DNA of 64,000 bases from Oscheius onirici (lineage: Eukaryota; Nematoda; Chromadorea; Rhabditida; Rhabditidae). The notes beneath the pieces are model-generated. The model was not told the DNA's origin. It did not search any database and saw only the letters and a list, made by a program, of their open reading frames with translations. Position 1 is the first letter of the stretch. Every line of letters begins with the position of its first letter. Shown in pieces: positions 46,607 to 58,417 of this stretch. Made by a program: the position numbers and the translations under genes. The stretch lies in contig OW051471.1 in assembly GCA_932521025.1 (NCBI GenBank), positions 10,230,001-10,294,000 of the forward strand. Reading direction: 5' to 3'.

Positions 46607-46725
46607 GCTTACGGCCACACCACGTTGAAAGTACGCTATCCCGTCCGATCTGGCAAGTCAAGCAACGTTGGGCCCGGTTAGTACTTGGATCGGAGACGGC
46701 TTGGGAATCCCGGGTGTCGTAAGCT
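46607..46725 (+). rRNA. 5S ribosomal RNA, full length
   Basis: 119 nt from GCTTACGGCCACACCACGTT to GGGTGTCGTAAGCT. It has the nematode 5S core CCCGTCCGATCTGGCAAG, AGTACTTGGATCGGAGACGG and paired ends GCTTACG and CGTAAGC. A T-rich Pol III terminator follows immediately (46725-46738). It is the only complete copy among four 5S-like stretches here and is not in a tandem array within the window. No SL1 RNA gene was found beside it. Confidence 0.92.
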
Positions 46726-49700
46726 TTTTGTTTTTTTTTGGATTTAAAAAAAGAAAACTTGGCATTGAACATTTTGGCAGACTGACATATACTGAAGGAG
46801 TTGGATATCAAAAATAACTGAATTCAAAAGGTCAAAAGATTTTCAATCTACTCACTTTTACGACAAAACAATGCAACAAACAAGTCTTCACTCTTCTCAC
46901 CCAGGGAATTGAGTAATGTACACAAGCGCGCCTTCTGACACGGCTTAACAAGCCCATATCAATCAAAATTTAAGCTAAAAAATATCTCCTAAAGACTTGT
47001 GACCTTATGCATTACGCTTCGCTCTGATCATAGATTACTCAAACTAACAAAAACACTAAGGAAAAGCCTTCGAAGTTCCTAAGGACAGGCATGGAAATTC
47101 ATCTTCTATTCATGGAAGTCCTTCACTCCATAGTCTGATGGCCATTCGGCCCCCCAAAAAAGATGAATGTGACACTATTCGTACAAAAAGAAGTAGTTAG
47201 GAGAACAAATGCAGCAGGAAACCGCGACCGCCTCAACAATTCATTGAATATGATTTTGCAGCTGGCCGTAAAGAACAATAATAGCGAGCATGGATGGAGA
47301 ACTCGAGAGCAATGAGGAAAGTCATAAAAGGGAGGAACAAATGTTTAAGTTCTAGAAGAACTGAGGCTGGAAGTTTAAATTTATCCCTCATTTTGTGTGC
47401 ACTGTGAGTGTCTGTGTTTTGAGGTCTCCAGTGTACCTAAAAATCGAGAGCCAAACACATCCATGAAATGACCTCATACAATGTTCCGTCATATAGCAGC
47501 CACAAAAGATAAAAGCGTGCAACCGAGTTCACCCAGACTGTGCAGACTAACAAAACGTGTTAGACATGTTTAAAAAATTCGAACCTTTGTGGGAAATGAA
47601 GACGTCACATAGTTTGACCCGGGCTGGTATGCGAGGCAGACCGAAAGGTCCAAATTAACCGAAAATTTCGGATTATCTAATCATGTGAGTAGAACTTTTT
47701 CAAGCGGAGGATATACAAAAATATCGTGGTTGTTTTGTTAGCAAAATATTAGACTGCTGACATGAACCATATGCATTTTCGGAAGATTCTTTCAAAAGGA
47801 AGTACAGATACCAGTACACCATTAATTGTTATCAGCTTTTGCAGATTTAAACCACTCGGAACTAACTTTTTTTCATTTACTTTCTTAATAATTATCAGGT
47901 CTCCGTGGCGACCCGCGAATAGACCCAATCTGCTTCACACGGCATCTCGCCAGGTGGAAAATATCATCGAACGTTTTTCATTCTAAGCCGAGCAAACAAG
48001 ATTTTTCGGGACTAAAAATCGCATCATAAAAAGCCACATCGCAACTGCGTTAAATGGCAATAAGCGGAAGTCGTTACGACTCCTTTGGGTGCTTCCGAAA
48101 GGCATCCCGCCGGTCGCATCTTTATGCATTTTGAATCATGCTGGGAGTCTAGGAGAAAAGTTGAAGAAGAAGCGACTGAGTCTAGAAAACAGCCGCTCTC
48201 GAGGGTAAGGACGTAAATCACTCAGGGGATAAATGAGGTAACACCGGGAGCCGAAGGGTGCCCCCGACTGAGTCAGCGTCACGCTTAAGAAGAGAGAAGA
48301 GAACAATGGAATGCAGGAAGTTGTTTTTTGACTGGCTTAAGATCTATGCTTAATCGTTTGTCTTGTCGTAGAGTTCTGTGGCGGAAGTGTGACTGGGGAA
48401 AACTGTGTTTAGGAAATTGTATCAGATGAAATGGTAACTCTACAGTGTGAGAAAGGTCTGTCTCCGTGTCTTTAAATCTCTCTGTCCCTCTGTCTTTCTG
48501 TCTATATTTTTGACCCGCTGAAACGTGCAGATCCCAAAAACCGTTAACTCTTACACTCCAGTTTCTATGACTACTCACGAAAATGGTATGGTTATTGGCC
48601 GATACAATGTCATCTACGTGTGCCCGTCTAAAAATATTGAAAAGGCAAAAACTTTCAATGTGACTCAGGCAAAGTTTGACGGATAAGAGCACAGGGGATT
48701 ACACGGGAACTAAGATGAAAGTATAATGGATGAGGGCTAGAAAAAGTGTGTCAGAAAACATTTTTGGAATGATGGGAGCGGGGGAAGCTTTCAGATCAGA
48801 GAGCTTGTTTGTACATATGTAGACACAACGTGTCACTGAAGAGATCTGACAATAAACAGACAGCTGATGGCAGATGACTATTTTGGGTAATGACTGACTG
48901 TTATTACTGGGAATATGATGAACAGAGCCAAGAAAAAATAGAGCAATACCAATTTCGAGGTGGTTTCATATCAGAAGAGGATTAGAACGTAGAAACTGGA
49001 AGCTCAAAATCCCTCTGACTACATTGTTTGTCTTTTGTACCGAAACACTACACCACTAGACAGTCAGAATAAACTCAAAATGTATCGACAATAGTCAACT
49101 TAAAATAACGTGTCGTTTTGAAAAGGCACAGCGAAAACAAAAAAATGATAAACGACCTAAGAAGATGCGCTGACAACAGTTGGTTCAGAAAAACACAAGA
49201 AGAATGAAGGTAATTAGGGGAACCACTCTGCAACAGAATTGAACAAAAAACAACAAATAGTCGTGAGTAATGGAAAATTTCCGAGTTCTGTAGATTAACA
49301 TTTGAATTCGCATCAGGAAAAGGTTCAATTGGTCACCATTTTTTCCAATCAACAAGCCCATGGTTATGAAAATGATGTCAAGGAAAGACAGATTCACAGC
49401 CTTTCACAGCAGCACGTCAAAAAAACGAAGCAAATAGTGCCAACCAGGATCTTAACCATGAAAAGGACTGCCTACAGTATCCTTGACAAAAGCATTAGCC
49501 AGTGCTAATATTCTTTCATCTCGTCGCTACTCCCTCAGAACCTGAATTATTCCTTATTTTCTCGCCTAGCCCCGTCAGAACTTTAGATCCGTGTAAACAA
49601 GGAAAATTCGCAAAAGCAAAAGGAAGACTAAAAAGGAAAACAAAGATTTTTTGAGAAGTTGAAGAGATTATTCATGGAGCTAGGTTTCCAAATTCGACTT

Positions 49701-50940
49701 TTTCTACTTGAATAGGTTTTGCGAGAGAAAATGACGAGAACCTAAACATGTTATGAGAATCATGGTCGGTTAATTTGGTTTCCGGAAATATTAAGTGACA
49801 TGTTGAGGGTATTTTAAGAAGCAAGGAGAATTGTTTAAAAACAGTTCAGTGGCTTAGTTTGATCCTGGTGTTGTTCGTTCTAAGAACGACGGGAGAGTCA
49901 GAGAGATGCGAAGATGATGATGTAAATAGAGGGGAGAAGAACCATGGGTTAACAAGGTTCAGGAGCCTGTTTGTCACCTCGCTCCTGTTTACGGAACTTG
50001 ACGCTATTAGGTTAAAGACGATTTTTAGGAGAGCAGGGAAGAAACAAGGGGCTCTGGGAAGACGAACATAATTGGGACGCCGCCTTCTCAATAACGGTCA
50101 TAATTCTCTGGGACTAAATAGGTTTGTATTGGGAACGAAGAGCGCCTTTTGGTTCAGAGGAAGGGAACAAAAAGAGAGCACAAAAAGAAGATTGAGAATG
50201 TCTAACTGTCGAGTATGTAGCTTAAAATTTTTGTTGTCCAACTGTCGAGGCTGGTCGTGTAGAGTGTTGCCAATTTGTCTAGTCTAAGGTCTATCGATAG
50301 AGTTTGAAGCTGTGCGAATTGACGGAACCGGCAGCCAAGGCTATGGCCATTCGTAACAAGGCGATTGTAACTGTTGAGCTTGTGGTATTGGAAAATATCG
50401 TAGCTGTCTAATTGTGGAGGGCTTCAAGAAACTGTGTAGGCAAACAATCCAAGGTCAATCTAAAGTAACAAGTTCCGTATGGGTAGGAAGGAGCAAGTCA
50501 ATGAGGTCGGACTTCGCAGCAACTTTTGACCTCTGTTATGAATTCACGAACTCGGAAACTCTGCCTAAGAATAGGGTTTCGTTTGGGACTTTTTGACCAT
50601 TCTATGAAAAAGTCTCTGCAATATCGTCATCAGAGCATGAGATTCTTCTTTGGGACAAAAGACAGAAGGTGTAAACAAATGAAGAGGAGGCGACCCCCGC
50701 GAGCAATGAGGATTTCCGTGATCCCACACGACGTGTTTTGCCTTAATAAGTCCCAATGAAAATGACGCACATTGCTTGAGAGACTGACTGGAAAGCACAT
50801 TATCCAGTAAGACGGCATAATTGCTTGTCGTGACCTACAGCAACCAAGAAATTATGGCGAAGACGTCAAAAAGTAGAAAATATGAAAGAAAGTCAAACTT
50901 GCGTTTTTGTCGAGTAAATAGAGTAATGAAAAAAGCAAAA
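46726..50940. other. Gene-poor interval, middle part
   Basis: No supported coding exon or RNA gene. Short motif copies related to TAACTGTCGAGTATGTAGC lie at 50202 and 50238 and a weaker one at 50404. Reading frames up to 135 residues have no recognisable domain. Confidence 0.4.
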
Positions 50941-51049
50941 AGCATACGACACCCGGGATTCCCAAGCCGTCTCCGATCCAAGTACTAACCAGGCCCAACT
51001 TGCCAGATCGGACGGGATGGCGTACTTTCAACGTGGTGTGGCCGTAAAC
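50941..51049 (-). pseudogene. 5S rRNA pseudogene with 10-nt internal deletion
   Basis: Read on the minus strand it matches the full 5S gene end to end, but CTGGCAAG is followed directly by TTGGGCC: ten bases (TCAAGCAACG or an equivalent frame) are missing. The first base pairs are changed too (GTTTACG and CGTATGC). Its length is 109 nt. Confidence 0.85.
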
Positions 51050-52022
51050 GAATTTGTAAAAATGCTGGTCAAACACAAGGCAATGGGGTGTTTCTCTATT
51101 TTGTTCTGGTTCAACGTTCAAAATGATGTGCCTGTCTTCTCAGACAGACGCTAAATATATCCGCCTTTTCGCTAATAGTGTAAGTACATCCCAGAAATCC
51201 TCCTCCTCAAACTATTCTCGTATTTGTCTTATAAAGAAGCTAATCAGAACCAAGGATCGAAAAGAAGCAAACCTCAGTAAAAGTACCAATGTTCTCAAAG
51301 TTTCCTGGAAGAGAAACCATACTCAACGGCAAAAAATCAAGCCCCCTTCCAGGAATTCGTCGACGGAAGTTTGAATGTTAATCCCTTGTTTAAAAACGCG
51401 GAGGCGGTCTTTTCTCCTTTCTAAGCCTGATGACTTCTGGACGGGAGGAAAAAACAAGGGCAAAGCAAAATGATCTGTCGTCAGTATGATGTGAAAACTT
51501 GAAATTTGAAACCTGGAGACTTTGGGACGAAGGGGAAGACTCTTGTCCCGAAGGAATTCTCCCCAGGACGGGATAATTAGGATATCCTGCCAAGTTGTCG
51601 TTCTGCTCCAGCAGAGAGACACATGGCTATCTTTCATCCTTCTGCCATAGAGATCAGGCGACATTTTTCGGACAGAGTGAACAAGTCCTCTTCTGTGCCC
51701 TAGGGAGGCATGTACGCAATATATCATGTTTCAAGTTCATTGTGCAAGCGAATCTGGTGATGTTTGTTCTTTTTAGGGGGTACAGAATTGGGTATCTTGC
51801 TTTTTAATGGTTTTTTTTACAGAACATCTCTCGATATTTTTGTAGTTCAATCGGCTAGAGTTAAAACCATTCAAAATGGAGCTTCAAAAATATCTCTCTG
51901 CACCGGTTTACAAGGGGAAAAGACTAACAGGAAAGAATTTAAGCTGCCTGTTGACAGCACCCAAAAAAGATTGGAAAACCAGGGTTTAAGAAATCTGTCA
52001 CTTTTAAAAACAAAAACATTTT
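51050..52022. other. Interval between 5S pseudogene and tRNA-Ala
   Basis: No gene supported. A plus-strand frame that begins here runs through the tRNA and the 5S fragment, which marks it as spurious. Confidence 0.4.
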
Positions 52023-52094
52023 TGGAGATATGGGGAATTGAACCCCAGCCCTCTCCCATGCTAAGGGAGCGCTCTACCACTGAGCTATATCCCC
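52023..52094 (-). tRNA. tRNA-Ala (anticodon AGC)
   Basis: 72 nt on the minus strand beginning GGGGATATAGCTCAGTGGTA. Acceptor GGGGATA pairs with TATCTCC and the discriminator is A. The anticodon stem CTCCC/GGGAG encloses TTAGCAT, giving anticodon AGC, read as IGC. The T arm has GGTTCAATTCC. The A box (TAGCTCAGTGGTAGAG) and B box are intact. A run of five T at 52016-52012 on the transcribed strand can end Pol III transcription. No intron. Confidence 0.93.
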
Positions 52095-52139
52095 AACGAG
52101 AGAGCGTTGAAAGCGTAGTGTCTATGTATAGAATTGACG

Positions 52140-52182
52140 ACTTGGATCGGAGACGGCTTGGAAATCCCGGGTGTCGTAAGCT
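52140..52182 (+). pseudogene. 5S rRNA 3' fragment
   Basis: The final 43 nt of 5S (ACTTGGATCGGAGACGGCTT to GTAAGCT) with a single change (GGAAATCC for GGGAATCC). It lies 45 bp from the tRNA-Ala gene. Confidence 0.85.
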
Positions 52183-54957
52183 TTTTGCCGTTTTCTCCAG
52201 CCCCCAAATCTATTGTAAGAACAAAACGAAGCTGCCCGAACCTTGTTTCTCATTGAGAAAACACCCGTCCGCATTCGCGTCGTCGAAAATTTGTTGACCT
52301 GTGCGTCTTCCGTGTCAGCGTCTTGAAAAGAGTCATAATTCTCTTGATTTACGAGGGCTAGCCCTCAAGGCTTAACAAATGCATGCATAAACAGCACAAT
52401 GAGTAGTTTTTTAGTTCTGTCAATCAGTGTGTGAATAAGTGAGTTGAAAAACAAGGTTAAGAAAACAAAAAGTGGGAGCGAATGAGGGTAATATCTCAAG
52501 GAATCTCCCCCACAAATGGAATGCCTCCATTAGGAAAGATGGGCTCATAGACCAGAAAAAGAGAAATTATTCAGATCTCACGGAACGGGGCTTCTATTCC
52601 TAGAATTTGATAGAGAGAATAAGAAATCCAGATCAAGGGTCAATCAGAGAATTTGAACTCAAACCCTCAAAGTGTCAGATTCCAGAACAAACACAACTTT
52701 TTTGCCAGGAAAGAAACATGTGATGGAGCATGATCTATGTTCGGGCAGCGCTAAATATACGACTAGATCTGTCCCAAAGTTAATCGGATTCACTCTCAGG
52801 GATAATTCAACTATTGAGGAGAGCCCAGACGAACGGGCCAGCCAGAAAGAGTGAAACTGATGATCAGCTGCACTAGTAATTTGTGAAAGCCAGATGTGTT
52901 TCAGCCAGGAGGAAGTTGGGTTTTGTGCGAAAGTAAACTTTTTTTCTGAGGAATTTGAACAGTCTAAGTATTCTTAAGATGTAACAAATAGGGTCACTCT
53001 AAAAATTCGAGAGTATCAGTTCTTCCTATGTTCAAGAGTAGTTATAAATAGTAATAAAATATCTTTGCTTTGGACGTTCTAGTAAATAAAAAAATAGTTC
53101 AGTGGACTCTTGTTATATCGTACCCTCTTTTGACCCTCACAGAGATGCGTTAATACACAAATAGGCTGTGGTCTAGTTCACATTTTAATACACTTTTAAA
53201 CCCGAGTTATACCCAGTTCTAGTTCTATCAGGGGTTTGGTAAATTTTTTACGCTTTTAATAGGTTTTTGACCGAACTGTAATTAACGACTGAAAACTCAC
53301 AATTTTTGTAAGTGGCGTCGATGGCGCATGACCAACTTCATTCCAGTTTTGTAGGCAGGAGCTTTTCCAAGATGTCTGAACGAAATGTTTTAGTGCCGAT
53401 AACAGATCGCGGATAAAAAGAAGTTAATGTCAAGGACTGGACAACACACTCTTTGAAATGCAGAAAAGTAATAACTCAGAAGGCAGCCGATCTCTCAAAT
53501 GGAATGTTAATATTTTTGATGACTTTGTGAGATGTTTGAAATCATGGCTGGAAAATTTGATCACCCCGAAGAAAAAGAGAAGGCTAACGGCATTTTGCGG
53601 GAAAATTAACGAGAACGAGAAAAATCGGAAATCGAGAAGATCTGTGTTGAAAGAAAACAATTCTAAAAACATTGCTTTCGAAGTATTCTGGGAGGTTCCA
53701 AGTAGGCACTAAAACTAATGGAAAATGTTGCCCTATACGCTCGTTTTGCCTCATTCTTCTATTAGGGCGGCTGGTCACAAGGGATGAAAATCTCGAATAC
53801 ACAAAAAAACAGCTACCTCATTCAGCAAGTGCTGCTCAACCAGATAATACTTTGAGAAGGCTGAGAATTGAGCTAATAAAAGCGAAGGAAACGTCAGGAT
53901 GAGACGGGAAAACAGGGGGACAGAGAACAGACTGAACAAGCCTAAACTAAGCTCCTACTTCCCAGATGACCTGTTTTTGTTTTCCAACCAACTGGCATGA
54001 GTAATGAAAATGGATCCCAGTGTCAAATCCCCCGAGATTTAAAGTTGAAACCTTCTGTTCATCAGGCCCTAGCACCACCCAAACCTCAGATCAATCTAAT
54101 TTTAGTCCCCTCCAAGTCAACAAGTTTTTGAATAAACCATCATCTGAGACACTAAATGATTCAAATCTGACGAGATGAGACCAGGATCCAGGGATTATAA
54201 GATCTTCGAACACGACTGCTCTTAATTGTTTGCCGTTAATTTTTTGATGAGCCGCTAGAATTAGATTCAGGGCCGGTAATGTCAAAGAACAATTAAGAGC
54301 AACGTTTGAGGGAATGATGAGGAATTAACGCGGGTTCAAGTATGTTTAATAGTGCAAGATTTGCTAGCTAAAATACTCGGAGACCTGAACTATGTGAAAG
54401 AGCTACATACAAATCAACCGTGTACATTAAGCGAATGTTTAAACAAGTGAACAAACAAAGTTTAAAAAAAGTTTAAGGCGTAGGGAAGTACTCAACAGTT
54501 TTCATGGTTTCCGAAGAGCTAAAACAAAGCAGCCTTAGGAAGTAGGTACCCATGAAAACAAAAGGAAACAAGGGCAGGAAACAACTGAATGCCAATCTAG
54601 GATAATTCATAACATGCCTGGCAAAACAAGCTTTAAAAACTACAACTGAAGTCTGTGACTGACAGCTTTCACAGCTGCTAGAATGAAAAGCGGACTCGGA
54701 AAATTTTCCGCCTATCGGAGCAGCAAAACGGGGAAGTTGACTTTTCTGAGCAATAGTATGAGGAAGCTGCTGAGCTCAAAAGAGGAGGTCTACTTAATAT
54801 ATTTGCTGGGCTTCGCGTCCTCCTTCGCACGGAGCGATGCTGTTCTCGGACACTAGCTAAAGATTCTCAAGAGGGGATTTCCGCAATCAGACTGAACTCG
54901 TCGGAGAGTCGGAGCAGCAGAAAAGCACGAAATTTATTCAGGAGATGGAGAGAAAGA
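52183..54957. other. Gene-poor interval, right part
   Basis: No supported coding exon or RNA gene. A complement at about 52648-52680 contains a B-box-like GAGTTCAAATTC but no tRNA fold. AT-rich with several A-runs. Confidence 0.4.
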
Positions 54958-55436
54958 TCAGTTGTTGACGACGGGTTCGGGTTCATCGCGCTTGTTATTC
55001 CGGACAGCTGTGTTGCTCCGATTGGAGCGATTGACGTCGGCCCGGATTGCCCGGGAAGGACTGTCTGAAAGAGTACACTAAAGTAAAAAGGCGAAAAGAT
55101 TATCTCTCTGCATCTCTGTCACTTTGTTTCTCTAACTATCTCTCCAGATTTCCATTACAGTACCCCACCCCCGTTATATCCAACACCTTCTCCTGATTAA
55201 TTCACCCCAACTTCTACATCTCATTTCCCACACTTCCTGATAGTAACTACAGCAATTTGACTTACAAAGTAGCTTGGCCACCCCGCGGCGGTAACACTTT
55301 ATGCAGAGCAGTAGAATAATAGTGTCCAGGGCTTTCGGCACCGTTGCGAAAACAGAAAAAAGAAGATGTTAACATCAAAGTCCATCAGACGGAAGCACAT
55401 TTCAATCACAGAAGGCACTTTGCTGAAGATTGTTTG
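54958..55436 (-). pseudogene. 3' remnant of a Str-family chemoreceptor, frameshifted
   Basis: Exon 55436-55266 encodes VPSVIEMCFRLMDFDVNIFF and then, one base out of frame, FATVPKALDTIILLLCIKCY, which matches helices 6-7 of the intact gene at 56943-58417 (FTTVPKALDPIILLMCIKCY). The next exon, 55064-54958, joins by a proper GT-AG pair and encodes a tail ending EPEPVVNN and stop. A poly(A) signal is at 54933-54938. No exons for helices 1-5 were found upstream. A tandem duplicate of the neighbouring receptor has thus decayed, or only its 3' end was copied. Confidence 0.7.
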
Positions 55437-56429
55437 CTGAAGAAAAGTTTTTCTTCCCGAAATTGTTTAGTTCGTAACTCAAAAGAATTCTCTTTCGAAG
55501 CGTTTGGACTTTCATATCTCAAAGAACATGAGAACGCCTAAGTTGAATGCGTATCATTATGCCAAGCCTAGTGGCTGATCCTTTGGAAGACAGCATGAAC
55601 TAACTAGATATGTTTGACAAGACAATTTACTTTGACAACTACTTTGTCAGGAGTATCATGGGTCAAAAAAGCAACTTTTCCAAAAAGTGGTTTTTATGCA
55701 GTCTTAGTCTGTTTTAGGCGCTTCTGAGAATTTTCATATTCTTTTCAAACAATTTGACCACTTTTTGAAAACAGAATTCATAATGGATGGTGACACCACA
55801 AGTTGCGATTCAGAATGGATGGTGACTAGGTCAGCTGCTTTTTACACATGTTCTCGAACCTCAGGCTCGATTAACGGACGTAGCAAAAGATACAAAAGTC
55901 TAGTCTTTCTTTACTGATGTGCAATGCTGTCTATCTATCCGTAGTGGTGTCGAGGCTAAGAATACATCTCTTAGTATTTTTGGAGATGAGTTTTTTAGGG
56001 GAGAGCCTCGGCGTAAATTCGCATTCAAAATGAAATTAGTTAGTAGTCAAGAGACAGTAACTTTTTGGAAAGCAGGCAGCAGTCAAGAGTCATTAACTCT
56101 TGAGAGGTGAAACCAACGTTGCAAAAAAGAAATGGAGGTGCAGACAAGTTAAGCAAGATGAACAGAAAACAAGATTTCCCTATCCTTTTATTTATCTGGT
56201 GTTATGTTTTTTTTCTTTTCATCGAAGACAGAGGTGCCAAAGATGAGAAGAGCCGGGCCAGAGCATCGAAGTTGAACTCCATATCAGAAGGCGTATTTTC
56301 CTCAGAAAAGTTTGTGGCCTATGCTTCCAAACGTACGTTATTTATAGTTATAGTATTGACGTTAATTGAGCAAAAAAATGTTGCTTTTGCGAACAAAACA
56401 ACGTTGACATAAACGCGTATTTTCCGTCG
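55437..56429. other. Interval between str remnant and a possible coding exon
   Basis: Nothing recognised. If the str remnant was once a complete gene, its lost 5' exons would have lain here, but no helix-coding exon matching the neighbour was seen. Confidence 0.35.
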
Positions 56430-56840
56430 AGTTTGTAATGCCCATTTTATTGACAAAGTTCTGAACCTCTTCTCGGAGTGGCTTGTAGCGATTGTCACGG
56501 AGCTCAATGACTGGCTGGCGACTCGAAGAGACAGTTTTGAGATTTTTTGGGAAAACCTCCCCCCAGCTTGTTGTTTGAGATCATCACGAGAGCTGTAGTG
56601 TTCCCGGTATTCATCTTTGTCAGCGATTCTAGACAGTCGAGATTCTCCAGGTCACTTCGAATTCGTGCTTCGTTCGAAATTTGTGCTGCTATTGTTGCAG
56701 GAAGTACACAAATGGAGAACTTTATGGAAAATTGGGAAATCATAATTATGAGAGAGGCGTTTTTCTTAACGTTGCTGGCGTCACTTGGATATTCCGACCA
56801 CTCACTCCAGATGTTGACGCAAAGACTTTGGCACCGGCGT
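56430..56840 (-). CDS. Possible exon of an unrecognised gene
   Basis: After a TTTTTCAG acceptor at 56841-56848 one minus-strand frame stays open for about 110 residues, including IWSEWSEYPSDASNVKKN and LENLDCLESLTKMNTGN, ending at about 56504. A second frame just after it reads VIELRDNRYKPLREEVQNF. The two could be exons of one protein or chance. The plus strand is also open over 56547-56903, so the choice of strand is not secure. No domain recognised. Confidence 0.2.
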
Positions 56841-56942
56841 CTGAAAAAGGTTTTTCAGAAACCACATGAGTTGGTTAAAGGGTACATGTATCGTCCTGAC
56901 TAGGCACTCAAGATAAGTATTGGTTATTGCGTCGGATGGGCT

Positions 56943-58417
56943 TTACGTTTTCGTCTCTCTAAATTCCTTCATTCTCCCCAACTCACACAGCATTTTCGCG
57001 ACGCCTTTCCTGTAACACTTGATGCACATCAGCAGAATGATAGGATCAAGTGCTTTCGGTACAGTCGTGAAGACTGAAAATAACGAAAAAATGTCCAAAT
57101 TAAATCCGATCAACGGGAAGCACATGGCGATGAAGGAGGGAAGGTGACTGAAGCTGACGGGAACAATGGTCTCAAAAAGAAATTTTTGCAAGAAACAAAA
57201 GGCAAAAACCTGTAAAAGAAGTGATTTGAAGAGTTGCTTTTCCAGACAGATATTCACGCCCATTTTTCTTACGTCCCTGATCACGCTCCAAAGTCCCCAA
57301 CTGCAACAGATCACGGTGACCACGGAGCCACAGATAATCACGTAGTGTGTGAGTACGGCTAATGTGGATAGAGCGGAAAAGTTACCATCGATGTCCTTAA
57401 AATGACAGTTCTGCATGTTAGATTCAAACTTACAGTAAACCGCAAAACATAATTTGCGACCTGAGTTCCATTGGCAACTCCAAACGTTGAATAGATTGTT
57501 TGCATGAGTTTCTAAATATGAGCGTTTAGAGCGAGAGAAAGAAAGTACTTACGTCGTGGGGCTTGTTCCTTGTGCAAGAAAAGTAAGCACAGAAGAAGCA
57601 AAAACTGACATATGAGATAACCAGAAGCCATAGTAGGCATTGGATCAACGGAGTTCGTCCGATCTTGTCTTTGATGTCTTTTCTACAAAAAGAAATATTA
57701 AAACCAAGAAATGTATATTTTCTCTCTTCTTTCCCCTCAAAAACGGGGTTCTTGTCTTGAGATACTTTGAGCGGGAACAGAGCGAGAAATAAGAACGACA
57801 GGCGTTTGAACTGCAATTCCCAAATGTCGCTTACGGCCACACCACGTTGAAAGTACGCCATCCCGTCTGATCTGGCAAATCGTACTTGGATCGGAGACGG
57901 CTTGAGAATCCGGGTGTCGTTTTTCCAAAGGCAGTAGAGTGGGTTTTGCTCAGTTCATGACCCTTTCATTAAAAAACTGCTCATTTTTCCGCACCCCGTT
58001 TTTATTGAATGAAGCACTTACTGGCAGACACTGATGTATCGATAAAGAAAATGGAGCACGACGAAACCGAGCCAAACTTCGTAGAAGAAACAATAAGTTG
58101 TGGGGCCTAGGAAGGCCATCTGAGTGCTAGCTATGGGACCATAATACGTGAACGCTATGAGAGTTCGATCCGAAATGAAGAAAATCTCAAAATATCTCGT
58201 TATAGTTTACAAAAAGATAATTTACAGGCTCTCCTAGCAGTACAACAATGGCAAAAACAATCTCAAAGACTGAGAAACTCATCAAAATGTATTTGTAGAA
58301 GCCAAAGTTGTTGGTCGTGTACTTTTGCATAACATAGAGCAGAAAACTGTTGAAGATAACGGCAAAACTGGCAGCAATAGTCTGGATAGTCAGAGCCAGA
58401 ATCAGGAGGAAATTCAT
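56943..58417 (-). CDS. Str-family seven-transmembrane chemoreceptor (330 aa)
   Basis: Exons 58417-58226, 58185-58022, 57682-57553, 57511-57434, 57410-57210 and 57170-56943 total 993 nt and close in frame. Helix 1 is followed by NFGFYKYILMSFSVFE, the Str signature. FLYRYISVC closes helix 3, CLEKQLFKSLLLQ precedes helix 6, and VPKALDPIILLMCIKCYRKG forms helix 7 and its basic end. Exons 2, 3 and 4 are 164, 130 and 78 nt, exactly as in the 12-22 kb str genes, although the protein sequence is far diverged. Intron 2 is 339 bp because it contains a 5S rRNA fragment. An upstream in-frame ATG exists, but 58417 places helix 1 at the usual distance. Confidence 0.88.
57829..57920 (+). pseudogene. 5S rRNA pseudogene inside a str intron
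   Basis: GCTTACGGCCACACCACGTT to GGGTGTCGT, with about 24 nt missing after CTGGCAAA, directly joining TCGTACTTGG. It lies on the strand opposite to the host gene and does not touch the splice sites (intron 57683-58021). Confidence 0.85.

Noticed and set aside
46600-46760. SL1 spliced-leader RNA gene beside 5S, as in C. elegans
   Set aside because: The SL1 leader sequence was not found on either strand near the 5S copies.
51764-52297. 177-residue plus-strand reading frame
   Set aside because: It runs through the complement of the tRNA-Ala gene and a 5S rRNA fragment, so its length is accidental.
52648-52680. tRNA-like B box on the minus strand
   Set aside because: No A box at the right distance and no cloverleaf could be drawn.
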